Origin: Catenovulum maritimum | Lineage (GTDB): Bacteria; Pseudomonadota; Gammaproteobacteria; Enterobacterales; Alteromonadaceae | Assembly (NCBI RefSeq): GCF_001050375.1 | Contig: NZ_KQ130488.1 | Location: 124,001-188,000, forward strand | Direction: 5' to 3' | DNA: 64,000 nucleotides | Part shown: one piece after another, positions 10,090 through 20,521 of the stretch | Layout of the letters: each line of letters opens with the position of its first letter | Position numbering within the stretch: the stretch's first letter is position 1 | Translations under genes and position numbers: made by a program | Notes under the pieces: model-generated | Databases searched by the model: none | What the model saw: only the letters and a program-made list of their open reading frames with translations | What the model was told of the DNA's origin: nothing

Positions 10090-13000
10090 TTAATTAAAAC
10101 GCGCTCTAACACCCATGGTGTAGTAAGGGCCTGTCTCGTTATATTCACGTAATAAATGCTTAGTTTCATTAAGGTCACCAACATAACGACGCTTAGGTTC
10201 GTCTAAAACATTATTAACTTGGAAATAAAAAGAGATACCCTTGTGCTTATAACTCATTGATAAATCCAATGTTTGAAATGAATCATTCCACACAGGTAAT
10301 GATATAGCTCGATTTCTATAACCAATTTCACCATCCGAATTAACATAGCTCTCAACTATAATTTGATCTGGCCCACCTGTAGCACCTTCACTGTAGGACT
10401 CGTCACGGAAGTTAAATGCAGCTCTAAAGTTAAAACCGTACTTGTCGTAAAATAAAATGAAGTTGGTGCTCTTTTCAGATAAATCTTTAATCGGCAATTT
10501 AGAACCGTCTAACTCATTAAAACCAGAGCCTTGATCACTTTTAGTAATGGTATAGTTAGCTTGAGCGCCAAAACCACTTAGCCAACTTGGTAAATATTCA
10601 AATGTGTGCGTAGCAGCAAGCTCTATCCCGGTAATAGAACCTTGATCGCCATTACTGGGTTGCTTTATTGCAACTGGATCATCCCACTCACCATTTTTAT
10701 CCCTATCTTCAGGTGAGAAATAGTTTTGATAGGTGTTAGTTAAAAAATCATCTAGTTGCTTGTAGTAGATGGCAGTACTAAATTGATTTACATCATCTGG
10801 ATACCATTCCCAAGATAGATCATAGTTAGTCGATTTTTCAGGTTTTAATCTAGGGTTTCCTCGACTACCACTATAACCAAAAGTAGGAATGCTAAATGAA
10901 GGAGACATGTCACTAGGGTTTGGTCTTGTCATTGTTTTAGAAAATGCAAAACGCAGAAACATTTTATCTGTTATCAATAAATTAGCATTTAAAGATGGCA
11001 AGACATTACTATATTTATTAGTTTCCCTAACCCATGTATAGTGTTCGCCATTGATTTTATCGTAATCTTTAATTGGTCTATAAGTATCTTCATCTATGAT
11101 ACGAGATAATTCCATCCCCAATGACTCAACATCCGTTTCTACATACCGAACACCAAAATTACCGATAAGAGGCATATCAAAGATTTCATTTTCAAAATTA
11201 GCTTTTAAGTAGATAGCACGTGTTTGCTCTTCAATTAGGTACGGGAATCTTTGATCTAGAATAAACTGAGCTGCCGGTATATCCATTGTGTAGTCATATT
11301 CACGCCAATTTTCAGGTGTTTCATCGCCAGCAGGATACTCCATGCGGTCACGACAAATTTTTTGTTCATCTTTATCGTAAAGAGTACAGTTTCCACCGGT
11401 TCGGCCTGGGAACATATCCGCAACTAACTGTTTAATATCAGCATGTTCCATGTCTAAACCTAACCAACCAGGTACATTATCACCATTTGAACCAGGGAAA
11501 GTATCATCTAGCTGAATTAAATAACGAGACATATAATTTTTTGTCCCGTAGTGTTCTTCAAAAACTTGATCCATCCATCCAACAGTTGGATTACTCCAGC
11601 CAATATTGCCACCTAGCATGGTTTCTGTTGTTAGATCTTGGTCGTAAGCACGCCAGTTATCAGAAGTGATTGATTTATCTGCAGCGCCTGCGTGGATTAA
11701 CTTGTTTTGTTGACGGTTAATATTATTGTTTGCGACCCGAGCACCAAACTCCCACTTAGTAAAAAAATCACCGTCAACTGTGTAATCAAAATCTAATGAC
11801 AATGAATCTTTCTTATTTAAGTGAATGCTTTCATTACCCCAAAAGCCACTTACGGTATAAATTTCTGGATTAAGCAATGCGTCTTTCATTGACGCGAAAT
11901 CACCGTTACCGACGATAATGCCAACATTAGGAACATCTCCTGAAGAGGTAAAATCGTAGTAAACATTTGCACTAGATAAATTAATAACAGCTTCAGCTTC
12001 GCTTTTGTCTAAATCAGCTTCAGCTTCAATACTCGCTCTACTTTGTATCTGACCAGCCCCCATATTCAAAGTAAATGCTTCAACCTTCTTCTCCGAACTT
12101 GCAGTGGCATAAATAAAATTCATTTCTAAATCATCAGTTAAGAAAATTTTACTGCCGAACTGAAATGTCTCTTGAAGTAAGTTTTCGTCATTAGATCCGT
12201 ACTGAACTTGAACCGGTGGATTGTAAAGATCTCCTTTAGGTGTAACTGTGGCACTTTGAGCAATATAGCGGGTTAAAGGTTGCTCATAAGCTGCATAAAC
12301 AGGCGCTAAACCTTTCTTTACATCTGTTGGATTAGCAATGTAAAGCTCATCTTTATTGGGAGTTCTATACCAAGGTCCTATAACGAAAATACTCTCATCA
12401 ATTAAGGTCCCGTCTTGGTCTCGATCAATGAAATAATTTCTATCATTATTAGTTTTATATTGAATGCCTTGTTTTGTGTATAGGCGATCGAGTTCCATGC
12501 GTGTTGCACTGACACTAAATTGCACATTCTCATTTAAAGTCCATTGAACAGCCGCATCTAAAGAAATTCGAGTGTCTTCGTATGGTGTTTGGTTAATAGA
12601 AATATTATCAGGCCTAAAAACATCTAAACCAACGAGTTGAGAGCTCTGCTCTGTTTGATTTACTATGGCGGGAGCCCAGTTTGTATCAAACTTATGGGAT
12701 TCTCTGTTACTCCTTTCAAAAGCTGAATTAAAGAGCAAGCCGATCTCACCAAACTGTTCTAAATCGAATTTAGTCGTTCCCATCAAGGTGCCTTTTCCAC
12801 CCCAATCAGTCGCTATATCATCTTTAGTCGCTTGATAAGAAACGTTAAAGGTTGTTTTCTTAAAATCTAAAGGTTTAAAAGTATGCAAGCGAACTGTTGC
12901 ACCTGAAGCCCCTTCAACCATGTCAGCTGTTGGTGACTTAATAACTTCTATTTTAGAAAAAAGTGCAGAATCAACCGCATTGAAAGAGTTAGACCTGTCA

Positions 13001-13383
13001 TCCCCCCCGCTGCCCATTCCTTGACCATTAATTTCAACTCGGTTTTGAGATAATCCCCTCACCTGAAAACCAGAACCTTGGCCTGTGCCATCGCGGTTAA
13101 TTTGTACCCCTGTTACTCGCTGCAAAGCTTCAGCAATGTTATTATCCGGTAATTGGCCTATATCTTCGGCGGATATAGCATCTACAATTTGATTCGCATT
13201 TTTTTTAATGAAAGCAGCTTCTTTTAATGAATTTCTAACACCTGTGACTTCAATAACTTCCGTTTCTTCACCTTGGTTTTCTTCTGCAGCGATTGCAGTG
13301 CTCATCCCCAAAGGGGATAACACAGCAGCCGAAGCGAGCAAATGGTAACGAATTTGCTCAGAGAGGGACTTACGTTTGTACAT
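10090..13383 (-). CDS. TonB-dependent outer-membrane receptor
   Basis: Product of 1097 residues, within the range of large carbohydrate-type TonB receptors. A Sec signal peptide (about 1-32) is followed by a TonB-box-like EVIEVTG. The plug domain runs from about residue 50 with IGQLPDNNIAEALQRVTGVQ, FQVRGL and NRVEINGQG, motifs of the TIGR01782-type receptors common in marine Proteobacteria. The rest is beta-barrel, with a typical ARSM-like late segment (FAFSKTMTRPNPSDM, RGNPRLKPEKSTNYDLSWEWY) and a C terminus ending in RARFN. The ending has one Asn after the usual terminal Phe. It is first in the operon with two lipoproteins and a glycan-active lipoprotein, and divergent from a hybrid sensor. 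Uptake of an oligosaccharide is inferred; the substrate cannot be read from sequence. A GGGA site precedes the ATG. Confidence 0.93.
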   Translation of the reverse strand: MYKRKSLSEQIRYHLLASAAVLSPLGMSTAIAAEENQGEETEVIEVTGVRNSLKEAAFIKKNANQIVDAISAEDIGQLPDNNIAEALQRVTGVQINRDGTGQGSGFQVRGLSQNRVEINGQGMGSGGDDRSNSFNAVDSALFSKIEVIKSPTADMVEGASGATVRLHTFKPLDFKKTTFNVSYQATKDDIATDWGGKGTLMGTTKFDLEQFGEIGLLFNSAFERSNRESHKFDTNWAPAIVNQTEQSSQLVGLDVFRPDNISINQTPYEDTRISLDAAVQWTLNENVQFSVSATRMELDRLYTKQGIQYKTNNDRNYFIDRDQDGTLIDESIFVIGPWYRTPNKDELYIANPTDVKKGLAPVYAAYEQPLTRYIAQSATVTPKGDLYNPPVQVQYGSNDENLLQETFQFGSKIFLTDDLEMNFIYATASSEKKVEAFTLNMGAGQIQSRASIEAEADLDKSEAEAVINLSSANVYYDFTSSGDVPNVGIIVGNGDFASMKDALLNPEIYTVSGFWGNESIHLNKKDSLSLDFDYTVDGDFFTKWEFGARVANNNINRQQNKLIHAGAADKSITSDNWRAYDQDLTTETMLGGNIGWSNPTVGWMDQVFEEHYGTKNYMSRYLIQLDDTFPGSNGDNVPGWLGLDMEHADIKQLVADMFPGRTGGNCTLYDKDEQKICRDRMEYPAGDETPENWREYDYTMDIPAAQFILDQRFPYLIEEQTRAIYLKANFENEIFDMPLIGNFGVRYVETDVESLGMELSRIIDEDTYRPIKDYDKINGEHYTWVRETNKYSNVLPSLNANLLITDKMFLRFAFSKTMTRPNPSDMSPSFSIPTFGYSGSRGNPRLKPEKSTNYDLSWEWYPDDVNQFSTAIYYKQLDDFLTNTYQNYFSPEDRDKNGEWDDPVAIKQPSNGDQGSITGIELAATHTFEYLPSWLSGFGAQANYTITKSDQGSGFNELDGSKLPIKDLSEKSTNFILFYDKYGFNFRAAFNFRDESYSEGATGGPDQIIVESYVNSDGEIGYRNRAISLPVWNDSFQTLDLSMSYKHKGISFYFQVNNVLDEPKRRYVGDLNETKHLLREYNETGPYYTMGVRARFN

Positions 13384-13980
13384 ATTTTAATTCCCATTGC
13401 ATGTTGATACAGTGATTTTTGTTAACCTGAGCTATTTCATCTGATGATGAACAATCAGTAAAAACAGCAAAAACTAACAATCTTTTTATATTAATGTTGA
13501 AATCCACTTTTTAGCTTTAGCACAAAAATCCAATAAGTTTCTATGCCTATGCTGCTGAGAACTTCATAATTTCAAATTTATACAACATTATTTAAACATT
13601 CACTGACCAAGCATCCAATTCGAACTAACCATACTTCTCACAACACACCACATAAACAATAAACCATTGAATTTAAAACAATTTATAAACAATAAAACCA
13701 ATCTAAACTAGAGGTATTTTTATAACAAAGGGGCAAAATATATTATCTTTCCAAAACCAAATTTAACAATTTAGGATACAAAAGGTAAAGATATGTAAAT
13801 GTGAGTGAAAGGTGTTAGATATTATAACAAAGTGTTAGTAATTAATTATAAGTGCGAGATATGTATGACTTTTAAATTAAACTTTAAGATTAGCAAGTTC
13901 GATAAAAAATCGTACCAATAAGTGTTTATAAAATTCGGCTATTTCCTACCTATTGTTAAATGAATTTAGAGTCCATTTAA
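13384..13980. promoter_or_regulatory. Divergent intergenic control region of the TonB locus
   Basis: This 597-bp AT-rich region separates the TonB receptor (leftward) from its likely regulator (rightward) and must hold both promoters. No convincing sigma-70 promoter pair stood out. Short direct repeats do. Two near-identical copies of ATAAACAATAAA(A)CCA lie 33 bp apart at 13652 and 13685. GTGTTAG occurs at 13812 and 13832, 20 bp apart, and TTATAACAAAG at 13720 and 13823. Direct repeats are what an AraC-type output domain would recognise, but no site is proven. No RNA gene or hidden ORF was seen. Confidence 0.5.
13652..13702. repeat. Direct repeat pair, candidate regulator operator
   Basis: ATAAACAATAAACCATT at 13652-13668 and ATAAACAATAAAACCAAT at 13685-13702 are almost identical and their starts are 33 bp apart, close to three helical turns. 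They lie about 270-320 bp from each divergent start codon. Same-face direct repeats suit a dimeric AraC-type response regulator; the function is inferred. Confidence 0.4.
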
Positions 13981-16900
13981 ATGTTAAGTAAAAATAAAAT
14001 AAACACATATTTTTTAGTTATCTCAGCTTTTATAACTAGCTTACAGGCAGAAACTAGCTACAAATTTGAACCATTAGCGCCATTGCAAAGCGAAATTGAA
14101 TGGACTTCGATTGAAAATATACCTAATAGGACGCTACATAATTTCGACATAGATACATTAGGTAACATTTGGCTAGCGACCTCAAGCGGTATAGTTAAAT
14201 ACGATGGCTTAAAAGTAACTCACTACAATCCACACCAAGGCCTAACTAGTCATAACTTTAAACTCATTAAAGCCACTTCAGAAGGAAAGATCTACGCAGT
14301 TGGTTTTAAAGACATTTTTATGCTGGAGAATAATAGATGGACTAAGATCGCAGAAAATCTAAGCCTTTTCCCTTCTGCTTATACTCATATACTGACAGAT
14401 GCGAGTGAAGCCCCGGATAAGTCAATTTACTTTGCGGCTGAAAATTTTGTTGTTCAAATGAAAAATAAACTAGTGACAAAAAGTCAGCCAATAAACAAAT
14501 TAATAAAAAACATGACTGTTGATCAGCTTGGTTATATTTGGCTAATTGAAGGAGATGAAGGCGATGTATCAAAATACGAAATGACCAACGGTCTTCTATC
14601 TAAAGTTAACACTTGGCCAAAATTATTAGCTGACAAAAATAGAAATAATCTACCTTTCAGCGCATCAATCAAACAAATGAAAAATGGAGATATCTGGTTG
14701 ATATCAAGCAACAACCATTATCCCCCTATGTACCTAGACCATGAACAAGAAGTATGGAAAAAAATAAAATTACCTAATATTAGAGGTGCAAACATTAACC
14801 ACAGTGTAATAGAGACTCAAGATGGTTATTACTTAATTACTGCAGCTGATCACATACTCTACAGTAAAATAAACAATTTGAGTTGGCAGTTCCAAGAGCA
14901 AGCGAAACACCAACTAAAATTATCACTCCAGTCAAACAAGTTACTCGAACAAGCAGATGGCAGCTTATGGTTATTAGAGCCTAAGTCATCACTTAAACGT
15001 TTTAACACCCGTAGTGCAAAAAATAGTATATATCCAAACCTAATTTACCAATGTGAAGATAAAAAAGGTAACCAATACTTTCTTAATCAGCAAAGGCACT
15101 TAGTAAAATTTTCTAAATATAGAAACCTGTGGACTCAGTTCACCCAAGCAGACGGCCTAATGGATAAGCCCGTCTCTGCGCTTTGTAGCTCAAAAGATGA
15201 GATATGGCTTGCAGGTTCAAATAATAAAGTAGCAGCAGTCAATAGGTATGATGGTATATCTTGGCAACTAATCCAAATTCCTAAATTAGGTAAAAGCATC
15301 AATTATCAGTCTCCTTTTGAAGCAAGTGACGGTGCCATTTATTTTGGCAATGATGATAGTTTTTTAGAAAAACCTTTAGCAGCCTATCTAGCTAAATTTA
15401 GCCCCAACAATAACAGCAAACAATATGAGCTAAATTTGTTGGCAATTGACTACCCAAAAGTCTCCACAATATCTGAATTACCAAACAATGACTTATTATT
15501 AAGTGGTCACCGACTTAGAAAGTACACCACAAGCGGCCATCAAAATTTACCCACTCCGATCAGTTTAAAATCAGGCTGGATAGATGACACTATGGTAACA
15601 AAAAATGGTGAAATTTGGTCTGCTGCTTGGGGAGCAGGGATTTTAAGATACAGTCAAAATCAGTGGCAACACATGAGCAAGGCAAATGGCTTATCCAGTA
15701 ATAATATATCCAACCTCTTACAATTAACCAACCAAGATATCTTAGCACTAAGTGATAAAGGAATTGAAAAGTACAACGGCCGAGATTGGCAGAAACTCAG
15801 TTTTCCATTATCTACTGGTGATGCTAGTAAAAGCGTTTTTAAACAGGCAAAAGACGGTGCAATCTGGATAGGAAATTTTCATCAAGACTGGATTTACTCG
15901 CACATTGTAAAATATACAAGCAATCATGACACATTTAGTATTCGTTATAGTCCAAACTTAGATGCGCCTGATACCATTGCCAAGATTGTAGAGCAAACAG
16001 ATGAATATCATAAATCAATTTATGTTGAATGGACTGGTGTCGATAAGTGGTCAGAAACCCCAGTCAACGAATTACAATACTCCTATAAACTGAATGACGA
16101 AGCTTGGTCTAGTTATACATTAAACAAAGCCAATTATTTTCCGCGATTACAGCCAGGTGAATACCAACTTCAAGTTAGATCACGTGATAGTCACGGCAAT
16201 TTAGATACAAGCCCGGCTAAGCTTAATTTTGTTATTAAAATACCATTTTGGGAAACGAACTGGTTTATTGCCCTACTCATCTTAGTGCCCATCATAATAG
16301 CCGGCTTACTGATTAGCTTATTAATACAAAGAATCAAGCATGTAGCTAAACTCGACAGAGCCAGGCTCAGGTTTTTAACCAATATTTCGCATGAATTAAG
16401 AACTCCACTCACATTAATTATTGGGCCGCTTGAAAAAATATCGAACAGCGTAAATCGGAATAACAAAGTTAAACAACCAATCGAGATGGCTTTAAGGAAT
16501 GCACGTAGGCTAAATGAATTAGTGGACCAATTGCTGGATTATAGAAAATTACAAACCGGAGCAGTTATTCTGCATCCAAGCACCAAAGATTTTAACCAGT
16601 TCATTAAAATGGTCGTTGCTGATTTCGCTAATTTAGCTGAATCACGTGAGCAAAGTATCAATTTAAAATGTGACAATGGAAGTTATTTGTGTAAGTTTGA
16701 TCCTGACGCCATGCGTAAAATTTTGGATAATTTAGTTTTAAATGCACTTAAATATTCCGCAAATAATACTCAGGTTAATATTAGTGTTAATACTCAAGAG
16801 CCGAGCTCAGGCATTGTAGTCATCATTGATGATCAAGGTATTGGAATAGCTCAAGATGATCTAGTGCAAATATTCGACCCTTTCTACAGCGGCAATAATA

Positions 16901-17961
16901 AACTGGAGTCTAACTTATCTAGCTTTGGTGTTGGCTTAGCTTTAGTTAAAGAATTAGTTGATCTGCAAAATGCTAGTATTACGGCAGAAAGCCCTTACTT
17001 TGTTGATAGAGAAGAAATTTCAGGCACAAGGTTTATTCTAAAATTACCGCACTTGACCAAGCTGAAAGTACAAGAAAAAGAGCAAAATAACCAAACAGAC
17101 ATAATACCAGCAACAAGCAAAATTTCTGATTTAAACGACCAACATGAGAAACTCATTTTATTAATAGATGACAACTCTGAATTAGGCGATTACTACTTAT
17201 CTGAACTAGAAGATGACTTTAAAATAATTTTAGCCTGTAGCGGTGAAGAAGGTTTAAAGCTAGCAATAGAAAAAATCCCCGACATCATAATTTCAGACGT
17301 CATGATGCCAGGTGGAATGGATGGTATTAGTATGTGCCAAAAAATTAAAAATCACTCAGCCACTAGCCATATCCCTATTATTTTACAAACTTCTTTAACC
17401 TCACAAAGCTCTGAAGCGATGGGACTACAAGCAGGCGCTATTGATTACATCAATAAACCAATTTCGACGCCTTTATTAAAATCTAAAATTAAAAATCATT
17501 TAGAAGCGAGTAAAAGGGTCGCAACTTATATTGAAAAACAGCTTATTCGGTCTAAATACATCCCTGCCGAGCTAAATGAACAAGCAGAAAACAACTCTCT
17601 ACTGACAACTGAAAAATTATCGAGCGCAGATGCGCAGTTTATCCAAAATTTTAAAGATATAGTGGCCGAGCATTACACAGATTCACAGTTTAATGCTGAA
17701 GTATTAGCGTCAAAAATAGGCATGAGCCGGAGTGCTTTTTATCGTAAATTTAAAGCCTTAACGAACCACTCTCCTGCCGAATATATTAAGAATTATCGAT
17801 TAGATTGTGCTGTGGAAATGCTACTTGAACAAGGCTGCGTCATCAACAACATAGCAGAAAAAATTGGCTATGCTGAACTAAGTCCATTTTACCGAGCATT
17901 CAAAAAGCGATTTTTATGCACCCCAGCAGAATACCGAACCAAATTACAACAAAGCAATTAA
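13981..17961 (+). CDS. Hybrid two-component regulator: propeller sensor, histidine kinase, receiver and AraC domain in one protein
   Basis: Product of 1326 residues. A signal peptide (about 1-24) precedes a periplasmic sensor of two-component-regulator propeller repeats (IWLATSSGIVKYDG, EIWSAAWGAGILRYS), then a Y_Y_Y domain (about 690-755) and one membrane helix (about 760-785). The cytoplasmic part has HisKA with ISHELRTP (phospho-acceptor His804), an HATPase (NALKYS, DDQGIGIA, FGVGLALVKE), a receiver (Asp1106 in ISDVMMPGG) and a C-terminal AraC helix-turn-helix pair (about 1225-1322; IAEKIGYAELSPFYRAFKK). This is the complete HTCS architecture that controls glycan loci in Bacteroidetes. Divergent orientation to the TonB operon makes it the probable activator, sensing an oligosaccharide released in the periplasm. 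The start has only a weak GAG site, but the signal peptide supports it. Confidence 0.93.
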   Translation: MLSKNKINTYFLVISAFITSLQAETSYKFEPLAPLQSEIEWTSIENIPNRTLHNFDIDTLGNIWLATSSGIVKYDGLKVTHYNPHQGLTSHNFKLIKATSEGKIYAVGFKDIFMLENNRWTKIAENLSLFPSAYTHILTDASEAPDKSIYFAAENFVVQMKNKLVTKSQPINKLIKNMTVDQLGYIWLIEGDEGDVSKYEMTNGLLSKVNTWPKLLADKNRNNLPFSASIKQMKNGDIWLISSNNHYPPMYLDHEQEVWKKIKLPNIRGANINHSVIETQDGYYLITAADHILYSKINNLSWQFQEQAKHQLKLSLQSNKLLEQADGSLWLLEPKSSLKRFNTRSAKNSIYPNLIYQCEDKKGNQYFLNQQRHLVKFSKYRNLWTQFTQADGLMDKPVSALCSSKDEIWLAGSNNKVAAVNRYDGISWQLIQIPKLGKSINYQSPFEASDGAIYFGNDDSFLEKPLAAYLAKFSPNNNSKQYELNLLAIDYPKVSTISELPNNDLLLSGHRLRKYTTSGHQNLPTPISLKSGWIDDTMVTKNGEIWSAAWGAGILRYSQNQWQHMSKANGLSSNNISNLLQLTNQDILALSDKGIEKYNGRDWQKLSFPLSTGDASKSVFKQAKDGAIWIGNFHQDWIYSHIVKYTSNHDTFSIRYSPNLDAPDTIAKIVEQTDEYHKSIYVEWTGVDKWSETPVNELQYSYKLNDEAWSSYTLNKANYFPRLQPGEYQLQVRSRDSHGNLDTSPAKLNFVIKIPFWETNWFIALLILVPIIIAGLLISLLIQRIKHVAKLDRARLRFLTNISHELRTPLTLIIGPLEKISNSVNRNNKVKQPIEMALRNARRLNELVDQLLDYRKLQTGAVILHPSTKDFNQFIKMVVADFANLAESREQSINLKCDNGSYLCKFDPDAMRKILDNLVLNALKYSANNTQVNISVNTQEPSSGIVVIIDDQGIGIAQDDLVQIFDPFYSGNNKLESNLSSFGVGLALVKELVDLQNASITAESPYFVDREEISGTRFILKLPHLTKLKVQEKEQNNQTDIIPATSKISDLNDQHEKLILLIDDNSELGDYYLSELEDDFKIILACSGEEGLKLAIEKIPDIIISDVMMPGGMDGISMCQKIKNHSATSHIPIILQTSLTSQSSEAMGLQAGAIDYINKPISTPLLKSKIKNHLEASKRVATYIEKQLIRSKYIPAELNEQAENNSLLTTEKLSSADAQFIQNFKDIVAEHYTDSQFNAEVLASKIGMSRSAFYRKFKALTNHSPAEYIKNYRLDCAVEMLLEQGCVINNIAEKIGYAELSPFYRAFKKRFLCTPAEYRTKLQQSN

Positions 17962-18015
17962 AATGATTAACTGGAAAGATAGGTATCGCTGAAGTTTATC
18001 AGGGAGTAAAGTAAC

Positions 18016-18041
18016 TGATTGGAGTAAATGATTGGAGTAAA
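18016..18041. repeat. Perfect tandem 13-bp duplication
   Basis: TGATTGGAGTAAA occurs twice without a gap (18016-18028 and 18029-18041) in the short convergent spacer after the hybrid regulator. A degenerate GGAGTAAA also lies just upstream at 18002-18010. This looks like a slipped-strand duplication. No function is evident. Confidence 0.8.
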
Positions 18042-18072
18042 TGAATGTGCTAACTTAGCTAGCACATTCATT
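18040..18072. terminator. Perfect 13-bp inverted repeat between convergent genes
   Basis: AATGAATGTGCTA (18040-18052) pairs exactly with TAGCACATTCATT (18060-18072) across a 7-base loop. It lies between the stops of the hybrid regulator and the SulP gene, so it could end transcription from both sides. Neither side has a run of Ts, so a classical intrinsic terminator is not shown. Confidence 0.45.
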
Positions 18073-18089
18073 AAACATGGCTCAATAAA

Positions 18090-19655
18090 CTAACCTAGTT
18101 TATCGCTCGCAACATGATATTCAGGATCTTCTAATATATTAACTTCACAAGCATCGCCAGCTTGTTTCAATAAAGAAACACATTCAGGGCTTAAATGACG
18201 TAAATGTAATTTTTTACCGACTTGTTTGTACTTTTCAGCCAAACCATCAATCGCTTCTATGCCAGAATGATCACTTACACGTGAACGTTGAAACTCAACA
18301 ATCACTTCTTCAGGATCATTTTCAATATCAAATAACTCTTTAAAGTTAGCAACTGACGCAAAGAATACTGGCCCTTGAATTTCATAAACTTTATGACCGT
18401 CTTCATTTAAATATGTTTTAGCTTGAATGTGTTTTGCATGTTTCCAAGCAAACACAAGTGCCGAAACAATCACACCAATGACAACCGCAATCGCTAAATC
18501 ATAAACAACCGTAATGCCTGATACAAGAATGATAATAAACGCATCTGTTACTGGAATTTTACGAATAATACGTAATGATGACCATTCAAATGTGCCTAAA
18601 ACAACCATAAACATTATGCCAACTAATGCAGCAAGCGGGATCATTTCAATTAAGCCTGCAGCAAACAAGATAAAGCCTAATAATACTAATGCTGCTGTAA
18701 TACCAGATAATCGACCACGACCACCTGAATTAATATTGATCATAGATTGGCCTATCATGGCACAACCACCCATACCACCAAAGAAACCATTGGTAGTATT
18801 TGCTATACCTTGACCAATACATTCACGGTTACTTTTTCCGCGAGTACCGGTAATTTCATCAATTAAAGTTAAAGTCAGTAACGACTCAATCAAACCAATT
18901 GCGGCAATAACAAGCGCAGTTGGGAATATGATAATTAAGGTTTCAAGCGTAAAAGGAACCATAGGAATTGAGAAACTCGGTAGTTCACCATTTAATGAAG
19001 CGTTAGCTGCTTCTTCTGGTGGTAACATATCGCGAACAAAATCAATAACATTACGAGTATCTAAATCTAAGCCAATCACTATGCCAGTCACCACGACAAT
19101 CGCAACTAAACCAGAAGGAACTGCTGTCGTTAATTTAGGTAAGAAATGCACAATCGCCATCGTTAAGGCGACTAACCCCAACATAAGATACATGCCCTCG
19201 CCTTGCAGCCAAGTCCACTCGCCTACTGAATCCAGTATTTTGAATTGACCTAGCTGGGCTAGGAATATAACAATCGCTAAACCATTGACAAATCCCAGCA
19301 TAACTGGGTGCGGAACCATACGAATAAATTTACCTAACTTAAACACACCGGCCATTATTTGTAGTAATCCAGCGAGTACAACCGCGGCAAATAAATATTG
19401 CACGCCATGTACAGCAACGAGTGCAACCATAACAACAGCTGTCGCACCTGTCGCACCTGAAATCATGCCTGGACGACCACCAAAAATTGAAGTTAGTAAG
19501 CCCATCATAAACGCAGCATATAAACCTATCATAGGTTCAACACCAGCAACAAACGCAAACGCAACCGCCTCAGGTACTAAAGCTAATGCTACAGTAATCC
19601 CAGACAATACATCGTTTTTAACGTTTGATTGATTTGTATTAATCAAATTAAACAT
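18090..19655 (-). CDS. SulP-family inorganic anion transporter with STAS domain
   Basis: Product of 521 residues. It has about ten or more hydrophobic segments (residues 15-400) with SulP signatures near the N terminus ([34 protein letters not shown]) and in the middle ([20 protein letters not shown]). A cytoplasmic STAS domain (about 420-510) contains [17 protein letters not shown]. The family moves sulfate, bicarbonate or dicarboxylates across the inner membrane; sequence reading alone does not say which. The short length is like the bacterial SulP clade that includes bicarbonate carriers. It stands alone, convergent with the regulator, and 99 bp from the end of rnfH. It is probably transcribed separately because a terminator lies between. 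Confidence 0.9.
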   Translation of the reverse strand: MFNLINTNQSNVKNDVLSGITVALALVPEAVAFAFVAGVEPMIGLYAAFMMGLLTSIFGGRPGMISGATGATAVVMVALVAVHGVQYLFAAVVLAGLLQIMAGVFKLGKFIRMVPHPVMLGFVNGLAIVIFLAQLGQFKILDSVGEWTWLQGEGMYLMLGLVALTMAIVHFLPKLTTAVPSGLVAIVVVTGIVIGLDLDTRNVIDFVRDMLPPEEAANASLNGELPSFSIPMVPFTLETLIIIFPTALVIAAIGLIESLLTLTLIDEITGTRGKSNRECIGQGIANTTNGFFGGMGGCAMIGQSMININSGGRGRLSGITAALVLLGFILFAAGLIEMIPLAALVGIMFMVVLGTFEWSSLRIIRKIPVTDAFIIILVSGITVVYDLAIAVVIGVIVSALVFAWKHAKHIQAKTYLNEDGHKVYEIQGPVFFASVANFKELFDIENDPEEVIVEFQRSRVSDHSGIEAIDGLAEKYKQVGKKLHLRHLSPECVSLLKQAGDACEVNILEDPEYHVASDKLG

Positions 19656-19708
19656 TAGAGTCTCTATAAGTTATTTAAGTGAGTCGCTCAAAATGAGCGT
19701 AAATGAAA

Positions 19709-19744
19709 AGCATCAAACTAAAATGACAATTATAGTTTGATGCT
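19709..19744 (-). terminator. Intrinsic terminator after rnfH
   Basis: Read leftward, a 12-bp perfect stem (AGCATCAAACTA with TAGTTTGATGCT, arms 19733-19744 and 19709-19720) closes a 12-base loop and is followed by TTTT. It lies 11 bp past the rnfH stop and separates that pair from the SulP gene. Confidence 0.8.
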
Positions 19745-19754
19745 ATTAAAACCT

Positions 19755-20090
19755 TTACTTGGTGACTTTTTTCGCACCGGTAATTTTATTTGCTCGGCCT
19801 TCCTCTTTTGCTTTTTCAGCTCTGAGCCTTCTGATCTCTTTTGGATCAGCAATTAAAGGTCGATAAATTTCTATTCTGTCGCCTAGTTTAATTGTATCTG
19901 AAAGCTTTTTAGTTCGACTCCAAATTCCAACTTTATTGTTTGCTAGGTCTATCTCAGGATATTCTTCTAAAATGCCTGAAGCTTTAATGCAAGCTTCAAT
20001 ACTTGTCCCTTCAGAAACATGAACTGTCATTATGCTTTGCTTAGTTGGTAATGCGAATGCAACTTCAACTTTAAGTAATTCATCACTCAT
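19755..20090 (-). CDS. rnfH: RnfH family ubiquitin-like fold protein
   Basis: Product of 111 residues. Family features are a beta-grasp-like start (KVEVAFALP) and the conserved segment [35 protein letters not shown] basic tail follows ([10 protein letters not shown]...). It overlaps ratA by 4 bp (ATGA type), giving translational coupling, and the pair faces smpB as in many gammaproteobacteria. The molecular role of RnfH is not settled. The name comes from association with rnf clusters in some species, and none is present here. Confidence 0.92.
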   Translation of the reverse strand: MSDELLKVEVAFALPTKQSIMTVHVSEGTSIEACIKASGILEEYPEIDLANNKVGIWSRTKKLSDTIKLGDRIEIYRPLIADPKEIRRLRAEKAKEEGRANKITGAKKVTK

Positions 20091-20521
20091 GCTGTATAAA
20101 CCTTACTTGCTCTATCAACAAAAGCTTTAACCATATTATTCGCCATATGACTAAAAACAGAACCAAATGCCATAGCAATCAATTTAGATGAAAATTCAAA
20201 CTCTAAATCTAAAATGACTTTACAAGCATCTTCATCAATTTCTTGGAATTGCCAAGTGCCTGTTAATTTTTTGAAAGGACCATCGACTAAATTTATCTCA
20301 ATTGATTTCCCATCACACATTTTATTGTGTGTCGTAAACCATTTAGTAATGCCACCCTTACCAACTAACAAGGAAGCTTTTTGTTCAATATCCGTCTTTT
20401 CGATTACTTTTACATCTTGGCAATCCGGCAGGAACTTCGAATAAGCAGACACATCATTAACCAAATCATACATATTTTTCGCACTATGCATAACCAAAGC
20501 ATGTCTGTGTATAGCTGGCAT
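20087..20521 (-). CDS. ratA: RatA/Coq10-like START-domain protein
   Basis: Product of 144 residues from ATG 20521, chosen because GGAG lies six bases upstream (20528-20531) and [18 protein letters not shown] matches the usual RatA start; an in-frame start at 20560 would add 13 unrelated residues. The START-like fold motifs [19 protein letters not shown] and [17 protein letters not shown] are visible. E. coli RatA was reported to block 70S assembly, but the fold is that of Coq10 ubiquinone-binding proteins. In this conserved ratA-rnfH // smpB setting a housekeeping role in quinone function is at least as likely as a toxin role. Confidence 0.9.
   Translation of the reverse strand: MPAIHRHALVMHSAKNMYDLVNDVSAYSKFLPDCQDVKVIEKTDIEQKASLLVGKGGITKWFTTHNKMCDGKSIEINLVDGPFKKLTGTWQFQEIDEDACKVILDLEFEFSSKLIAMAFGSVFSHMANNMVKAFVDRASKVYTA

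Noticed and set aside
20087..20521. RatA-RnfH as a toxin-antitoxin system
   Set aside because: The pair is a conserved housekeeping neighbour of smpB and RatA has a Coq10-like START fold; no mobile context is present.
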